Positions 6,140-13,989 of a DNA stretch of 19,408 bases are shown here, piece after piece. The stretch is from Opitutaceae bacterium (GTDB lineage: Bacteria > Verrucomicrobiota > Verrucomicrobiia > Opitutales > Opitutaceae): NCBI GenBank assembly GCA_029979145.1, contig JAPOIC010000011.1, positions 1 to 19,408 on the forward strand, written 5' to 3'. Made by a program: the position numbers and the translations under genes. The number at the start of each line of letters is the position of its first letter. Position 1 is the first letter of the stretch. A model generated the notes under the pieces. That model saw nothing but the letters and a program-made list of their open reading frames with translations. It had not been told where the DNA came from and did no database searches.

Positions 6140-8170
6140 ATGGATTTACCCAACCCTCCGACGATCCTTGCGGACCGCTCGTTGCGCCCCGGGGACTTGG
6201 AAACCGACCGCGACGCGACGCTCCTGCGCATTTACGCCTGGATGCATCTCGCGCGCGCCGCCGACAACCGCATCCTCGACCTCTTCCGGCAGGGCCTGAT
6301 CAAAGGCACCGTGACCGGCGGCATGGGCAACGAGGGCGTCGGCGTTCCGGTCGCGCTCCTCGCCGACAAAGCGCAAGACGTCATCTGCATCAGCCACCGC
6401 GGACTCTCCAGCCACCTGATCTGGAGCGGCCACCTCTGCGACCACCTCAACCAGTATTTTGCCAACGCCCTCAGCCCCACCAAGGCCCGCGAAGGCAACA
6501 TCCACCACGGCGATCCCACCAACCGCTCGCTGCCCATGATCAGCCACCTCGGCATCATGCTGTCGAACGTGGTCGGCGCCGTGGACTCGCAGCGCCGCCA
6601 AGGCCACAACGCCGTGGGTCTCACGTTCTTTGGCGATGGTTCGTCCAGCACCGGCGACGTGCATGAATCGCTCAACCTCGCGTCGCTGCTCTCGCTGCCC
6701 GTTGTATTCATCATCGAGAACAACCGCTACGCCTACTCCACGCCGCTGGAGGAACAGTTTGCTCCCAACGTTAAGCTCTGGGAACGCGCCGCGGGCTACG
6801 GCATGGAGGGCTTTGCCGCCGATGCGACCGACGTTGAAAGCTTCACCCGCACCCTCGGCGAAACCATCGCCAAGGTGCGCGCAACCTCGCGCCCCGTGCT
6901 CATCGAGGTCAACACGCTCCGCCTGCGCGGTCACGCCGCCTACGACACCTGCGACTACCTGAAGCCCGGCGAGAGCGAGGCGTTCTTCGCCCGCGATCCG
7001 CTGCCGCGCCTCCGCACCCAGCTCACCGAAGAGGGCCACGGCGCCAAGCTCGACGCGCTCGACGCCGAGCTCAACGCGTTCCTCGAAGCCTGCGTGAAAA
7101 CCTCGCTGCCGATTCCGCGGCCCAATCCCGCGGGCATGCCCGATGAGCTCTTCGCGCCGGACCAGGGCCCGTTGCCGTGGGCGGCCACTCCTGCCGCGCC
7201 GGAGCCGATGAACTTTGCGCAGGCGCTCAACGCCGCGCACCGCAAAATCCTCGGCGAGCGCCCGGAATCGCTCGTGCTCGGCCAGGACATCGGCCGCTAC
7301 GGCGGCGCGTTCAAGGTCACCGAGGGCCTGCTCGACGAGTTCGGCCGCGCCCGCGTTTTTAATACCCCGCTGGCGGAAAGCGCCTGCACCGGCTACGCGA
7401 TCGGCATGGCCGTCAACGGCCACCGGCCGATCGAGGAGTTTCAGTTCGCCGACTTCGCCACGGAGGCCGTCACGCAAATCACGCAAAACGCCGCGACGTT
7501 CTTCTTCCGCTCCGGCGCCGCCTGCCCGCTGGTCTTCCGTTTTCCCTGCGGCACGGTGCAGCTCGGTTCCTTCCACTCGCAGGAACTCGAAACCGCCTTC
7601 CTGTCGTATCCCGGCCTCAAGGCCCTTTACCCGAGCACGCCGCAGGACGCCTTCGACGCGCTGCTCGCCGCCTACGAGGACGACAACCCCGTCATCGTGT
7701 TTGAAAACAAGGCGCTCTACCGCTGCAAGAAACAGCCCGTGGCGTGGAACCCCGACTACCGCAAGGTCTGGGAGCCGCGCCAGCTGAGCCAAGGCGACTT
7801 CGCCACCGTCGTCACCTACGGCGAGATGGTCGGCCGCGCTGCGAAGATCTGCGACTACCTCGCTGAGGAATACGAACTGGGCTTCGATCTTTTCGACCTG
7901 CGCGCGCTCTCGCCGCTCAAGCTCGACGCCATTACCGCCTCGCTCGCCCGCACCGGCCGCCTCGTCGTCCTTCACGAGGGCCGTCGCACCCACGGCTTTG
8001 GCGCGGAACTCGTCGCCCGGCTCACCGAGCAATGCTTCGGCTCGCTCAAGGCCGCGCCACTGCGCGTCGGCGCGCTCGACCTGCCCGTGCCATTCGCCGG
8101 CGAACTCGAACAAGCCTACCGCCCGTCCGAGGACGCCATCATCGAGGCCATCCTCCGCTGGCTCGACTAA
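6140..8170 (+). CDS. Fused E1 alpha/beta subunit of a 2-oxoacid dehydrogenase complex
   Basis: This is a 676-residue single chain joining both E1 subunits that are usually separate. The alpha part (about 20-350) carries the thiamine diphosphate motif GDG at 165-167 and NN at 194-195, 26 residues apart, as in the consensus. The beta part begins near residue 357 (MNFAQALNAAHRKILGERPE) and includes LGQDIGRYGGAFKVTEGL and the FADFATEAVTQI and PLVFRFPCG segments. The enzyme decarboxylates a 2-oxoacid and hands the acyl group to an E2 lipoyl protein; branched-chain oxoacids or pyruvate are the likely substrates. E2 and E3 are not in the window. An in-frame ATG at 6092 is an alternative start; 6140 fits the family better. 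kdsC begins 4 bases after its stop. Confidence 0.88.
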   Translation: MDLPNPPTILADRSLRPGDLETDRDATLLRIYAWMHLARAADNRILDLFRQGLIKGTVTGGMGNEGVGVPVALLADKAQDVICISHRGLSSHLIWSGHLCDHLNQYFANALSPTKAREGNIHHGDPTNRSLPMISHLGIMLSNVVGAVDSQRRQGHNAVGLTFFGDGSSSTGDVHESLNLASLLSLPVVFIIENNRYAYSTPLEEQFAPNVKLWERAAGYGMEGFAADATDVESFTRTLGETIAKVRATSRPVLIEVNTLRLRGHAAYDTCDYLKPGESEAFFARDPLPRLRTQLTEEGHGAKLDALDAELNAFLEACVKTSLPIPRPNPAGMPDELFAPDQGPLPWAATPAAPEPMNFAQALNAAHRKILGERPESLVLGQDIGRYGGAFKVTEGLLDEFGRARVFNTPLAESACTGYAIGMAVNGHRPIEEFQFADFATEAVTQITQNAATFFFRSGAACPLVFRFPCGTVQLGSFHSQELETAFLSYPGLKALYPSTPQDAFDALLAAYEDDNPVIVFENKALYRCKKQPVAWNPDYRKVWEPRQLSQGDFATVVTYGEMVGRAAKICDYLAEEYELGFDLFDLRALSPLKLDAITASLARTGRLVVLHEGRRTHGFGAELVARLTEQCFGSLKAAPLRVGALDLPVPFAGELEQAYRPSEDAIIEAILRWLD

Positions 8171-8174
8171 CCCC

Positions 8175-8687
8175 ATGAGTTCACCCGCCAAGCCCACGCC
8201 CGCCGATTGGTTCGCCATCCGCCTCTTCGCCATGGACGTCGACGGCGTCCTGACCGATGGCACGGTGTCGATCTCGTCCGACGGCACCGAGGCCAAGGTG
8301 TTCTCGATTCTCGACGGCATGGGCCTCGTGCGCCTCAACCGCGCGGGCGTCGCCGTCGCCTGGATCAGCGGCCGTCCGTCCGAAGCCACGACGCGCCGCG
8401 CCACCGAGCTCAAAGTGCCGCACCTCATCCAAGGCCGCACCGACAAGCTCGCGGCCCTGCAAGAGCTCGCCGGCCGGTTGCAGTTGGATGCCAGCGCCTG
8501 TGTTTACATGGGCGACGACGATATCGACGCTTCCGCCATCGCCTGGGCCGGCATCGGTGTCTCGGTTCCCGCCGCCATGCCCGCGGCGCTTGCCGTCGCC
8601 CGCTACATCACCACCCGTGGGGCCGGGCGCGGCGCGGTGCGCGAAATCTGCGAACATATCCTCGCCCACCGCACTCCCACCGCTTGA
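8175..8687 (+). CDS. kdsC: 3-deoxy-D-manno-octulosonate 8-phosphate phosphatase (KdsC)
   Basis: This is a capless C0-type HAD phosphatase of 170 residues that removes phosphate from KDO-8-P in lipopolysaccharide inner-core synthesis. Motif I, FAMDVDGVLTDG, has Asp21 and Asp23. The other signatures are WISGRPS, GRTDKLAALQEL and YMGDDDIDASAI, with IGVSVPAA after it. The function is strongly supported by the neighbours: three LPS-export genes follow at once (gap 3 bases to the first). This mirrors the kdsC-lptC-lptA-lptB order of proteobacteria. Closely related phosphatases act on KDN-9-P, but the lpt context favours KDO. Confidence 0.92.
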   Translation: MSSPAKPTPADWFAIRLFAMDVDGVLTDGTVSISSDGTEAKVFSILDGMGLVRLNRAGVAVAWISGRPSEATTRRATELKVPHLIQGRTDKLAALQELAGRLQLDASACVYMGDDDIDASAIAWAGIGVSVPAAMPAALAVARYITTRGAGRGAVREICEHILAHRTPTA

Positions 8688-8690
8688 GCC

Positions 8691-9119
8691 ATGTTTGCCT
8701 GTCTCGCCATCGCCCTCCTGCTTGCGACCGCCCCGGCCGCGGCCGGTCCGTCGGTGAGCGCCCAAGCCCCGGTGAGTAATTTCCGGCTGCCGACCTTCAC
8801 CGAGGAAGGCCATCGCTCGATGTTGATCCAAGGCGCCCAAGCCCTCGTCGGCGCCGATGCCATCGAGCTGAGCAACCTCAACCTGACTCTGTTCGACGGC
8901 TCCGCTCGCGATACGGTCGAGACGATCATCCTCAGCCCGCAGGCCACGGCGGAACTGGAGGCCGGGCTCATCCGCGGCCCCGGCTTGGTGCGCGTCCTGC
9001 GCGACGACTTGGAAATCACCGGCACCAATTGGGCCTACGACCATAATCAAAAGAAGATTTCCATCGCCGCGCATGCGCGGATAACGTTCCAAGCCCAGCT
9101 ACCCGACATCCTCAAATGA
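8691..9119 (+). CDS. LptC-like component of LPS export
   Basis: This is a 142-residue protein with a hydrophobic N-terminus (MFACLAIALLLATAPAAAG) that serves as signal peptide or membrane anchor, followed by a beta-rich domain. Sequence similarity to LptC is weak, as is usual for this family. The call rests on position between kdsC and an LptA-like gene, the size, and the strand-rich layout (ADAIELSNLNLTLFDG, LEITGTNWAYDHNQKKISIA) typical of the OstA/LptC jelly-roll. LptC passes LPS from the inner-membrane transporter to the LptA bridge. Its last codons overlap the next start by 4 bases (ATGA), indicating translational coupling. Confidence 0.7.
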   Translation: MFACLAIALLLATAPAAAGPSVSAQAPVSNFRLPTFTEEGHRSMLIQGAQALVGADAIELSNLNLTLFDGSARDTVETIILSPQATAELEAGLIRGPGLVRVLRDDLEITGTNWAYDHNQKKISIAAHARITFQAQLPDILK

Positions 9120-9679
9120 GACGTCCCCTTTCCCTCTTCGCCGCCGGCATTTCCCTCGCCACCTCGCTGCTTCGCGCGCAGACCGACGCGCCGCCGCCGA
9201 CGATCATCGAGTGCTCGGGCGTGGCGGAAACCATCAGCTCCGACACCGAGACCATCGCCACTTTTCGAGACCAAGTCGTGGTCACGGGCAACAACATCAA
9301 GCTCACCTGCGATTTCCTTCAAGTCGTCGCCATCCGCAAGGGCGACCCTTCGGCCACGCTCGGTTCTTATGGTCACTTCAAGTCGCTCGTCGCCACCGGC
9401 CGGGTGCGCATCGTGCAGGGCGACCGCGAGGCCACCTGCGGCCGCGCCGAGGTCTTTCCGGGCGAGGATCGCATCGTCCTCAGCGAGGATCCGGTCGTCC
9501 GCAGCTTTGACGACGAATACATCGCCACGGGCCCCCGGCTTGTGCTCTATCGCGGTCAGCGCCGCGCCGTGATCGAGGGCAACGAAACTGAACGCTCCCG
9601 CATTGTCTTACCCGCCATCAAGGACCTCGGCTTCGACGAGCCCTCCACACCCGCCGCCGGCGGCAACGCCCAGCCCTGA
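9116..9679 (+). CDS. lptA: LptA/OstA-like periplasmic LPS transport protein
   Basis: This is a 187-residue protein with an N-terminal signal peptide (MRRPLSLFAAGISLATSLLR, cleavage probably after AQ). The mature part reads as OstA-type strands: TIIECSGVAETISSDTETIA, VVVTGNNIKLTCDFLQVV, VRIVQGDREATCGRAEVFPG and RIVLSEDPVVRSFDDEYIAT. The repeating 'V.G.. ..L.CD..' and 'V.I.QGDR.A.C..A' phrases are typical of LptA, which forms a periplasmic filament carrying LPS to the outer membrane. The ATGA overlap with the gene before and the 3-base gap to lptB show one operon. Confidence 0.83.
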   Translation: MRRPLSLFAAGISLATSLLRAQTDAPPPTIIECSGVAETISSDTETIATFRDQVVVTGNNIKLTCDFLQVVAIRKGDPSATLGSYGHFKSLVATGRVRIVQGDREATCGRAEVFPGEDRIVLSEDPVVRSFDDEYIATGPRLVLYRGQRRAVIEGNETERSRIVLPAIKDLGFDEPSTPAAGGNAQP

Positions 9680-9682
9680 CCG

Positions 9683-10423
9683 ATGAGCACCACCACCGCC
9701 ACGGCCGAAATCGCCACGCAGGGACTCGTCAAGACCTTCGGCGCCCGCAACGTCGTCGATGGCGTGGACCTGTCATTCAAGGCCGGTGAGGTGGTCGGCC
9801 TGCTCGGACCCAATGGCGCCGGCAAAACCACGACGTTCTACATGATCGTTGGCCTCGTGCCCGCGACCAAGGGGCGCGTGCAACTGGACGGCCAGGACAT
9901 CACCAAGCTCCGCATGCACGAGCGCGCCCGCCGCGGCATCGGCTACCTGCCGCAGGAGGCGTCGGTGTTTCGGAAACTCACGGTGGAGGAAAACATTCTC
10001 GCCATCGCCGAGGCCATCGGCACGCCGCGCAAGGAACGCAAGGCCCTCGTCACCCACCACCTCGAGGAGCTCAACCTCACCCACGTCGCGAAGCAAAAGG
10101 CGTTCACCCTATCCGGCGGCGAGCGGCGGCGGCTCGAGATCGCGCGCGCCCTCGTCACGCAGCCGAAGTTCCTCCTGATGGACGAGCCCTTCGCCGCGAT
10201 CGATCCAATCTCCGTCGCGGAGGTCCAGAAGCTCATTCTCGAGCTCAAGCAGCGCGGCATCGGCGTGGTGGTCTCCGACCACAATGTCCGCGAGACGCTG
10301 CGCATCGTGGACCGCGCCTACCTCATTCACCAAGGCCGCGTCCTCACCGAGGGCACGGGCAGCTTCCTGATCAACGACCCCCAGGCGCGCGAGCTCTACC
10401 TCGGCCAGGACTTCAACCTCTGA
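9683..10423 (+). CDS. lptB: LPS export ABC transporter ATP-binding protein LptB
   Basis: This is a 246-residue ABC ATPase. Walker A is GPNGAGKTT, with Lys48. The Q-loop region is GYLPQEASVFRKLTVEENIL. The signature LSGGERRRLEIARAL is around residue 144. Walker B is FLLMDEP, with Asp167 and Glu168. The switch histidine is in VVVSDHNVRE. These phrases, especially YLPQEASVFRKLTVEENI, are diagnostic of LptB rather than other small ABC ATPases. It powers extraction of LPS from the inner membrane together with LptF and LptG, which are not encoded here. It follows lptA by 3 bases and precedes hprK by 5. Confidence 0.95.
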   Translation: MSTTTATAEIATQGLVKTFGARNVVDGVDLSFKAGEVVGLLGPNGAGKTTTFYMIVGLVPATKGRVQLDGQDITKLRMHERARRGIGYLPQEASVFRKLTVEENILAIAEAIGTPRKERKALVTHHLEELNLTHVAKQKAFTLSGGERRRLEIARALVTQPKFLLMDEPFAAIDPISVAEVQKLILELKQRGIGVVVSDHNVRETLRIVDRAYLIHQGRVLTEGTGSFLINDPQARELYLGQDFNL

Positions 10424-10428
10424 CCCGC

Positions 10429-11430
10429 ATGCAAAAGGACGTTCACGGCATCACGGTGGGACACTTCTTCGCCGGCTACGGCGAAAAGCTCAAGATGGAG
10501 CTCGTCACGCCCGAGGGCGTCGGCATGCACCGCCTGATCAAGGAAGGTTCGATCAACCGCCCGGCGCTCGCGCTCACCGGCTTTCTGAAATATTTCGCGA
10601 ACAAGCGCATTCAGGTCATCGGCTCGGCCGAGATGACCTACCTCAAGACCCTCTCGCACGAGGCCCAGCGCGCCATCCTCCAGCAGATCGTCAAGCGCCA
10701 CATCCCCTGCATTGTCCTTACGCGCAATTACCACGCGTCGAAAGCGATGCTCGAGGTGGCCACCGAGATGAAGCTGCCGCTCTTCCGCACGCCGCTGATC
10801 ACGATGAACTACGTGAATCTGGCGACCCTCTGCATCGACAACGAGTTCGCCCCCACTTCCACCGAGCACGCCACCACCCTGGATATCAAGGGCGTCGGTG
10901 TGATGATGCGCGGCTCCAGCGGCGTGGGCAAAAGCGAGTGCGCGCTCGCGTTGATCGAGCGCGGTTATTCCCTCGTCGCCGACGACCTCACCGTGGTCCG
11001 CCGCCGCGACGAGCGCGACCTCATGGCCACGAGCCGACCGCTCAACCGCGGGTATATGGAGTGCCGCGGCATCGGCATCATCAACATCGCCGAAATGTTC
11101 GGCATCAAATCCGTGCGCCACGAGAAACGCATCGACCTGGTGGTGTCGCTCCAGGAGTGGACGCCCGAGGTCGACGAGGAGCGCACCGGCCTGGAAGAAC
11201 ATTTCTACCCGATCCTCGGCATCAAGGTGCCGCACATCGAGCTCTACGTCCGGCCCGGTCGCGACATGGCGCGGTTGGTCGAGGTTGCCGCGCTCACGCA
11301 GGCCTTGAAGAAGATCGGCCACGACCCGGCCAAGGAATTCAACGACCGGCTCATCGCCCACATGACCCAGCCCGAGGGGCAGCCCAATCTCACGATCAAG
11401 CCCTTCGATCCCGAGGAGCGCGACGACTGA
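10429..11430 (+). CDS. hprK: HPr kinase/phosphorylase (HprK)
   Basis: This is a 333-residue bifunctional serine kinase/phosphorylase that acts on HPr of the phosphotransferase system. The N-terminal domain ends near residue 135. The C-terminal catalytic domain has the P-loop GSSGVGKSE (residues 162-170), the VADDL segment, and the family signature ECRGIGIINI starting at residue 211. Its location right after lptB recalls the proteobacterial lptB-rpoN-hpf-ptsN-hprK arrangement, but the three middle genes are absent here. Its role is probably regulatory, linking carbon or nitrogen phosphotransfer state to metabolism; whether a full sugar PTS exists cannot be told from this window. Confidence 0.95.
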   Translation: MQKDVHGITVGHFFAGYGEKLKMELVTPEGVGMHRLIKEGSINRPALALTGFLKYFANKRIQVIGSAEMTYLKTLSHEAQRAILQQIVKRHIPCIVLTRNYHASKAMLEVATEMKLPLFRTPLITMNYVNLATLCIDNEFAPTSTEHATTLDIKGVGVMMRGSSGVGKSECALALIERGYSLVADDLTVVRRRDERDLMATSRPLNRGYMECRGIGIINIAEMFGIKSVRHEKRIDLVVSLQEWTPEVDEERTGLEEHFYPILGIKVPHIELYVRPGRDMARLVEVAALTQALKKIGHDPAKEFNDRLIAHMTQPEGQPNLTIKPFDPEERDD

Positions 11431-11438
11431 TCCCTTTC

Positions 11439-12203
11439 ATGTCCGAAACCAAGACCCGCCACGACGGCCGCGCTCCCGACCAGCTCCGCTCCGTCACCTT
11501 TGAAGCCGGCATCGCCCCGCATGCCACCGGTTCCGTGCTCGTCGGCTTCGGCCGCACGCGCGTCATCTGCGCCGCCACCATCGAGCCAAAGGTCCCGGGC
11601 TGGATGCGCCAGCAAGGCGTAAAAGGCGGCTGGCTCACCGCCGAGTATTCGATGCTGCCCTATTCCACGCTGGATCGGAAACCGCGCGACATCTCCCGCG
11701 GCAAGCTCGACGGCCGCACCGTCGAGATTCAACGGCTCATCGGCCGCTCCCTCCGCGCCGTCGTCGATCTCGACAAGCTCGGCGAAAACACGCTTTGGGT
11801 CGACTGCGACGTGCTCCAGGCCGATGGCGGCACCCGCACCGCCTCGATCACCGGCGCCTACGTCGCCGCGCGGCTCGCGGTCCAGCAGCTGCTCGACCAA
11901 GGCAAGCTGGCCGAAAATCCTTTGACCGATTCCGTTGCCGCCATCAGTGCCGGCATCTGCGACAGCCGCGCCGTGCTCGATCTCGATTACGTCGAGGACA
12001 AGGACGCCGAGGTGGACGCCAACATCGTCATAACTGGCCGCGGCCAATTCGTGGAGGTGCAGGGCTCAGGCGAGGAGTCGACTTTCTCGCCCGAGCAATT
12101 GCAGGCGCTGCTCGGCCTGGCCGCCGGCGGGTTGAAATCGCTGGCCGCCCAGCAAGCCGCGTTTCTCTCGGCCGAGCTGCTTAAAATCGCCAAACGGGTG
12201 TGA
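11439..12203 (+). CDS. rph: Ribonuclease PH
   Basis: This is a 254-residue phosphorolytic 3'-5' exoribonuclease that trims tRNA 3' ends. Family phrases are DGRAPDQLRSVTFEAG near the start, GRTRVICAATIEPKVPGWMR, WLTAEYSMLPYSTLDRKPRD, and the phosphate-binding and catalytic region DGRTVEIQRLIGRSLRAV followed by LWVDCDVLQADGGTRTASIT. The C-terminal part AVLDLDYVEDKDAEVDANIV is also typical. It is slightly longer than the usual 238 or so residues. It starts 8 bases after hprK, so it may belong to that operon, although rph also occurs alone elsewhere. Confidence 0.95.
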   Translation: MSETKTRHDGRAPDQLRSVTFEAGIAPHATGSVLVGFGRTRVICAATIEPKVPGWMRQQGVKGGWLTAEYSMLPYSTLDRKPRDISRGKLDGRTVEIQRLIGRSLRAVVDLDKLGENTLWVDCDVLQADGGTRTASITGAYVAARLAVQQLLDQGKLAENPLTDSVAAISAGICDSRAVLDLDYVEDKDAEVDANIVITGRGQFVEVQGSGEESTFSPEQLQALLGLAAGGLKSLAAQQAAFLSAELLKIAKRV

Positions 12204-12204
12204 C

Positions 12205-12699
12205 TTAATCCGTCGCCGTCGGCGGCGGGAGGTTCTCAAAGTGCCCGCTCTCCGCGGCGCGCACAAAGCCCTCGGTCACGCTCTTCAGTTGTTCCCAGCG
12301 GTTGCGGATAGTCTTGGCCTCCTGCGGCGTGATGACGTTGTCCGCCGACGACATCGCGATGGTCGCCAGCATGTCCGCAAAGTCCTGCACGATGTCATTG
12401 GTCAGCGGGATCAGGTGCCCCGTGTGCTGAAGCGTCGTCGGATTCTTGATAAAAAAACCGCCGGACTGTTCGCAGACCCATTGGGCGATGCGGCGGTCGT
12501 TGGTGGAGCGGATGAGCTGGCCCACTCGGTCGAGCGGGTTGTTGGCCCCGCTGCCGCTGTCGTCCGCCGGCGGCTCGGCCCACTTGTAGATCAGAGAGAG
12601 CGAAAGGCCCATGTCGGCCGCGATTTGCTTGGCGCTGGTCTGCTTCAAAACCTCCCGGAGAACCTCGTGCGATTGCATGCGCGCATGCTGCGGGGGCAT
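12205..12699 (-). CDS. Helix-turn-helix protein, phage CII-like
   Basis: This is a 164-residue minus-strand protein with an HTH at about residues 19-41 (TSAKQIAADMGLSLSLIYKW), followed by a helical part containing NPLDRVGQLIRSTNDRRIAQ. That layout is seen in CII-like regulators (Phage_CII_2 type). No prophage surrounds it, so it is probably a resident chromosomal regulator or nucleoid-associated protein. The frame opens at 12744, but ATG 12699 is preferred because a GGAGG lies 13 bases upstream; ATG 12678 is another option. Its stop is one base from the rph stop (tail-to-tail) and it diverges from sucC, so regulation of sucCD is possible but unproven. Confidence 0.75.
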   Translation of the reverse strand: MPPQHARMQSHEVLREVLKQTSAKQIAADMGLSLSLIYKWAEPPADDSGSGANNPLDRVGQLIRSTNDRRIAQWVCEQSGGFFIKNPTTLQHTGHLIPLTNDIVQDFADMLATIAMSSADNVITPQEAKTIRNRWEQLKSVTEGFVRAAESGHFENLPPPTATD

Positions 12700-12802
12700 A
12701 GGGGAAACGCAACCTCCGCCCCATCGAATCTTACGACTACGCAATTTCCGAGTTTTTGGGCTGCCCCGGCCGCTTTCCTCCTGCTAGCCTCCGGCTCCCC
12801 AC

Positions 12803-13984
12803 ATGAATATCCACGAGTATCAGGCCAAAGCCCTGTTCGCCCAATACGGCGTCCCCGTCCCCCCGGGCGCTCCCGCCAAATCCGCCGCCGAGTTTTCCGC
12901 CGCTCTCGCCTCGCTCCCCGAGGGTCCCGTAATGGTGAAGTCCCAGATCCACGCCGGCGGTCGCGGCAAGGGCACGTTCACCGACGGCTTCAAGGGCGGC
13001 GTCAAGTTCTGCAAAACCAAGGCCGAGGCCGAGGACCTCGCCGGCAAGATGCTCGGCAACACTCTCGTCACCGTCCAGACCGGTCCCGCCGGCCGCAAGG
13101 TGCAGACGATCTACTTCACCGCCGCGAGCGACATCAAAAAGGAATACTACCTCGCCATCCTCCTCGACCGCGCCACGTCATGCCCGGTCATCGTCGCCTC
13201 CACCGAGGGCGGCGTGGAGATTGAGAAGGTCGCCCACGAGACGCCCGAGAAGATCACCAAGGTCTTCGTCGATCCCGCCTACGGCCTCGCCGATTTCCAA
13301 GTGCGCGAAGTCATCTTCGCCCTCGGCTTCACCGGCGCCGAGGCCAAGAACGCCGCCAAGCTTCTCAAGGCGCTCTACACCTGCTTCTGGGAAACCGACG
13401 CCGCCATGGTCGAGGTCAACCCGCTCATCACCACGCCGACGGGCGAGGTCCTCGCGCTCGACGCCAAGGTCTCGTTCGACGACAACGCCCTTTACCGCCA
13501 CCCTGAGATCGTCGCGCTGCGCGACCTCAACGAGGAGGACCCGAAGGAAATCGAGGCCTCCAAATACGAGCTGGCCTACATCGCCCTCGACGGAAACATC
13601 GCCTGCCTCGTCAACGGCGCGGGCCTCGCGATGTCCACGATGGACATCATCAAGCACTACGGCGGCAACCCGGCCAACTTCCTCGACGTCGGCGGCGGCG
13701 CTTCCAAGGAGAAGGTCGTCGCGGCCTTCAAAATCATCCTCGGCGACGCCAACGTGCAGGGCATCTTCGTCAACATCTTCGGCGGCATCATGGATTGCAA
13801 CGTGATCGCCGAGGGCATCGTCGAGGCCGTCAAGGAAGTCGGCCTCAAGCTTCCCCTCGTCGTCCGCCTCGAGGGCAACAACGTCGCGAAGGGCAAGGAA
13901 ACCCTCGCCAACTCCGGCCTCGCCCTCGTCTCGGGCGACACCATGGCCGATGCCGCCCAGAAGATCGTCAAACTCGTCGCCTGA
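12803..13984 (+). CDS. sucC: Succinyl-CoA ligase (ADP-forming) beta subunit
   Basis: This is the 393-residue nucleotide-binding subunit of the TCA-cycle enzyme that couples succinyl-CoA cleavage to ATP or GTP synthesis. The ATP-grasp domain opens with MNIHEYQAKALFAQYGVPVP and includes VKSQIHAGGRGKGTFTDGFK. The C-terminal CoA-ligase domain has NGAGLAMSTMDIIKHYGGNP followed by ANFLDVGGGA, and IFVNIFGGIMDCNVIAEGIV. The length is normal. There is no clear Shine-Dalgarno before the start, a common condition in this window. It is co-transcribed with sucD, 5 bases downstream. Confidence 0.97.
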   Translation: MNIHEYQAKALFAQYGVPVPPGAPAKSAAEFSAALASLPEGPVMVKSQIHAGGRGKGTFTDGFKGGVKFCKTKAEAEDLAGKMLGNTLVTVQTGPAGRKVQTIYFTAASDIKKEYYLAILLDRATSCPVIVASTEGGVEIEKVAHETPEKITKVFVDPAYGLADFQVREVIFALGFTGAEAKNAAKLLKALYTCFWETDAAMVEVNPLITTPTGEVLALDAKVSFDDNALYRHPEIVALRDLNEEDPKEIEASKYELAYIALDGNIACLVNGAGLAMSTMDIIKHYGGNPANFLDVGGGASKEKVVAAFKIILGDANVQGIFVNIFGGIMDCNVIAEGIVEAVKEVGLKLPLVVRLEGNNVAKGKETLANSGLALVSGDTMADAAQKIVKLVA

Positions 13985-13989
13985 ACCCC

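Noticed and set aside
6146..8446. A 766-residue open frame on the minus strand
   Set aside because: It is the antisense of the fused E1 gene and kdsC. High GC keeps the opposite frame open; the plus-strand proteins carry full family motifs, and this one has none.
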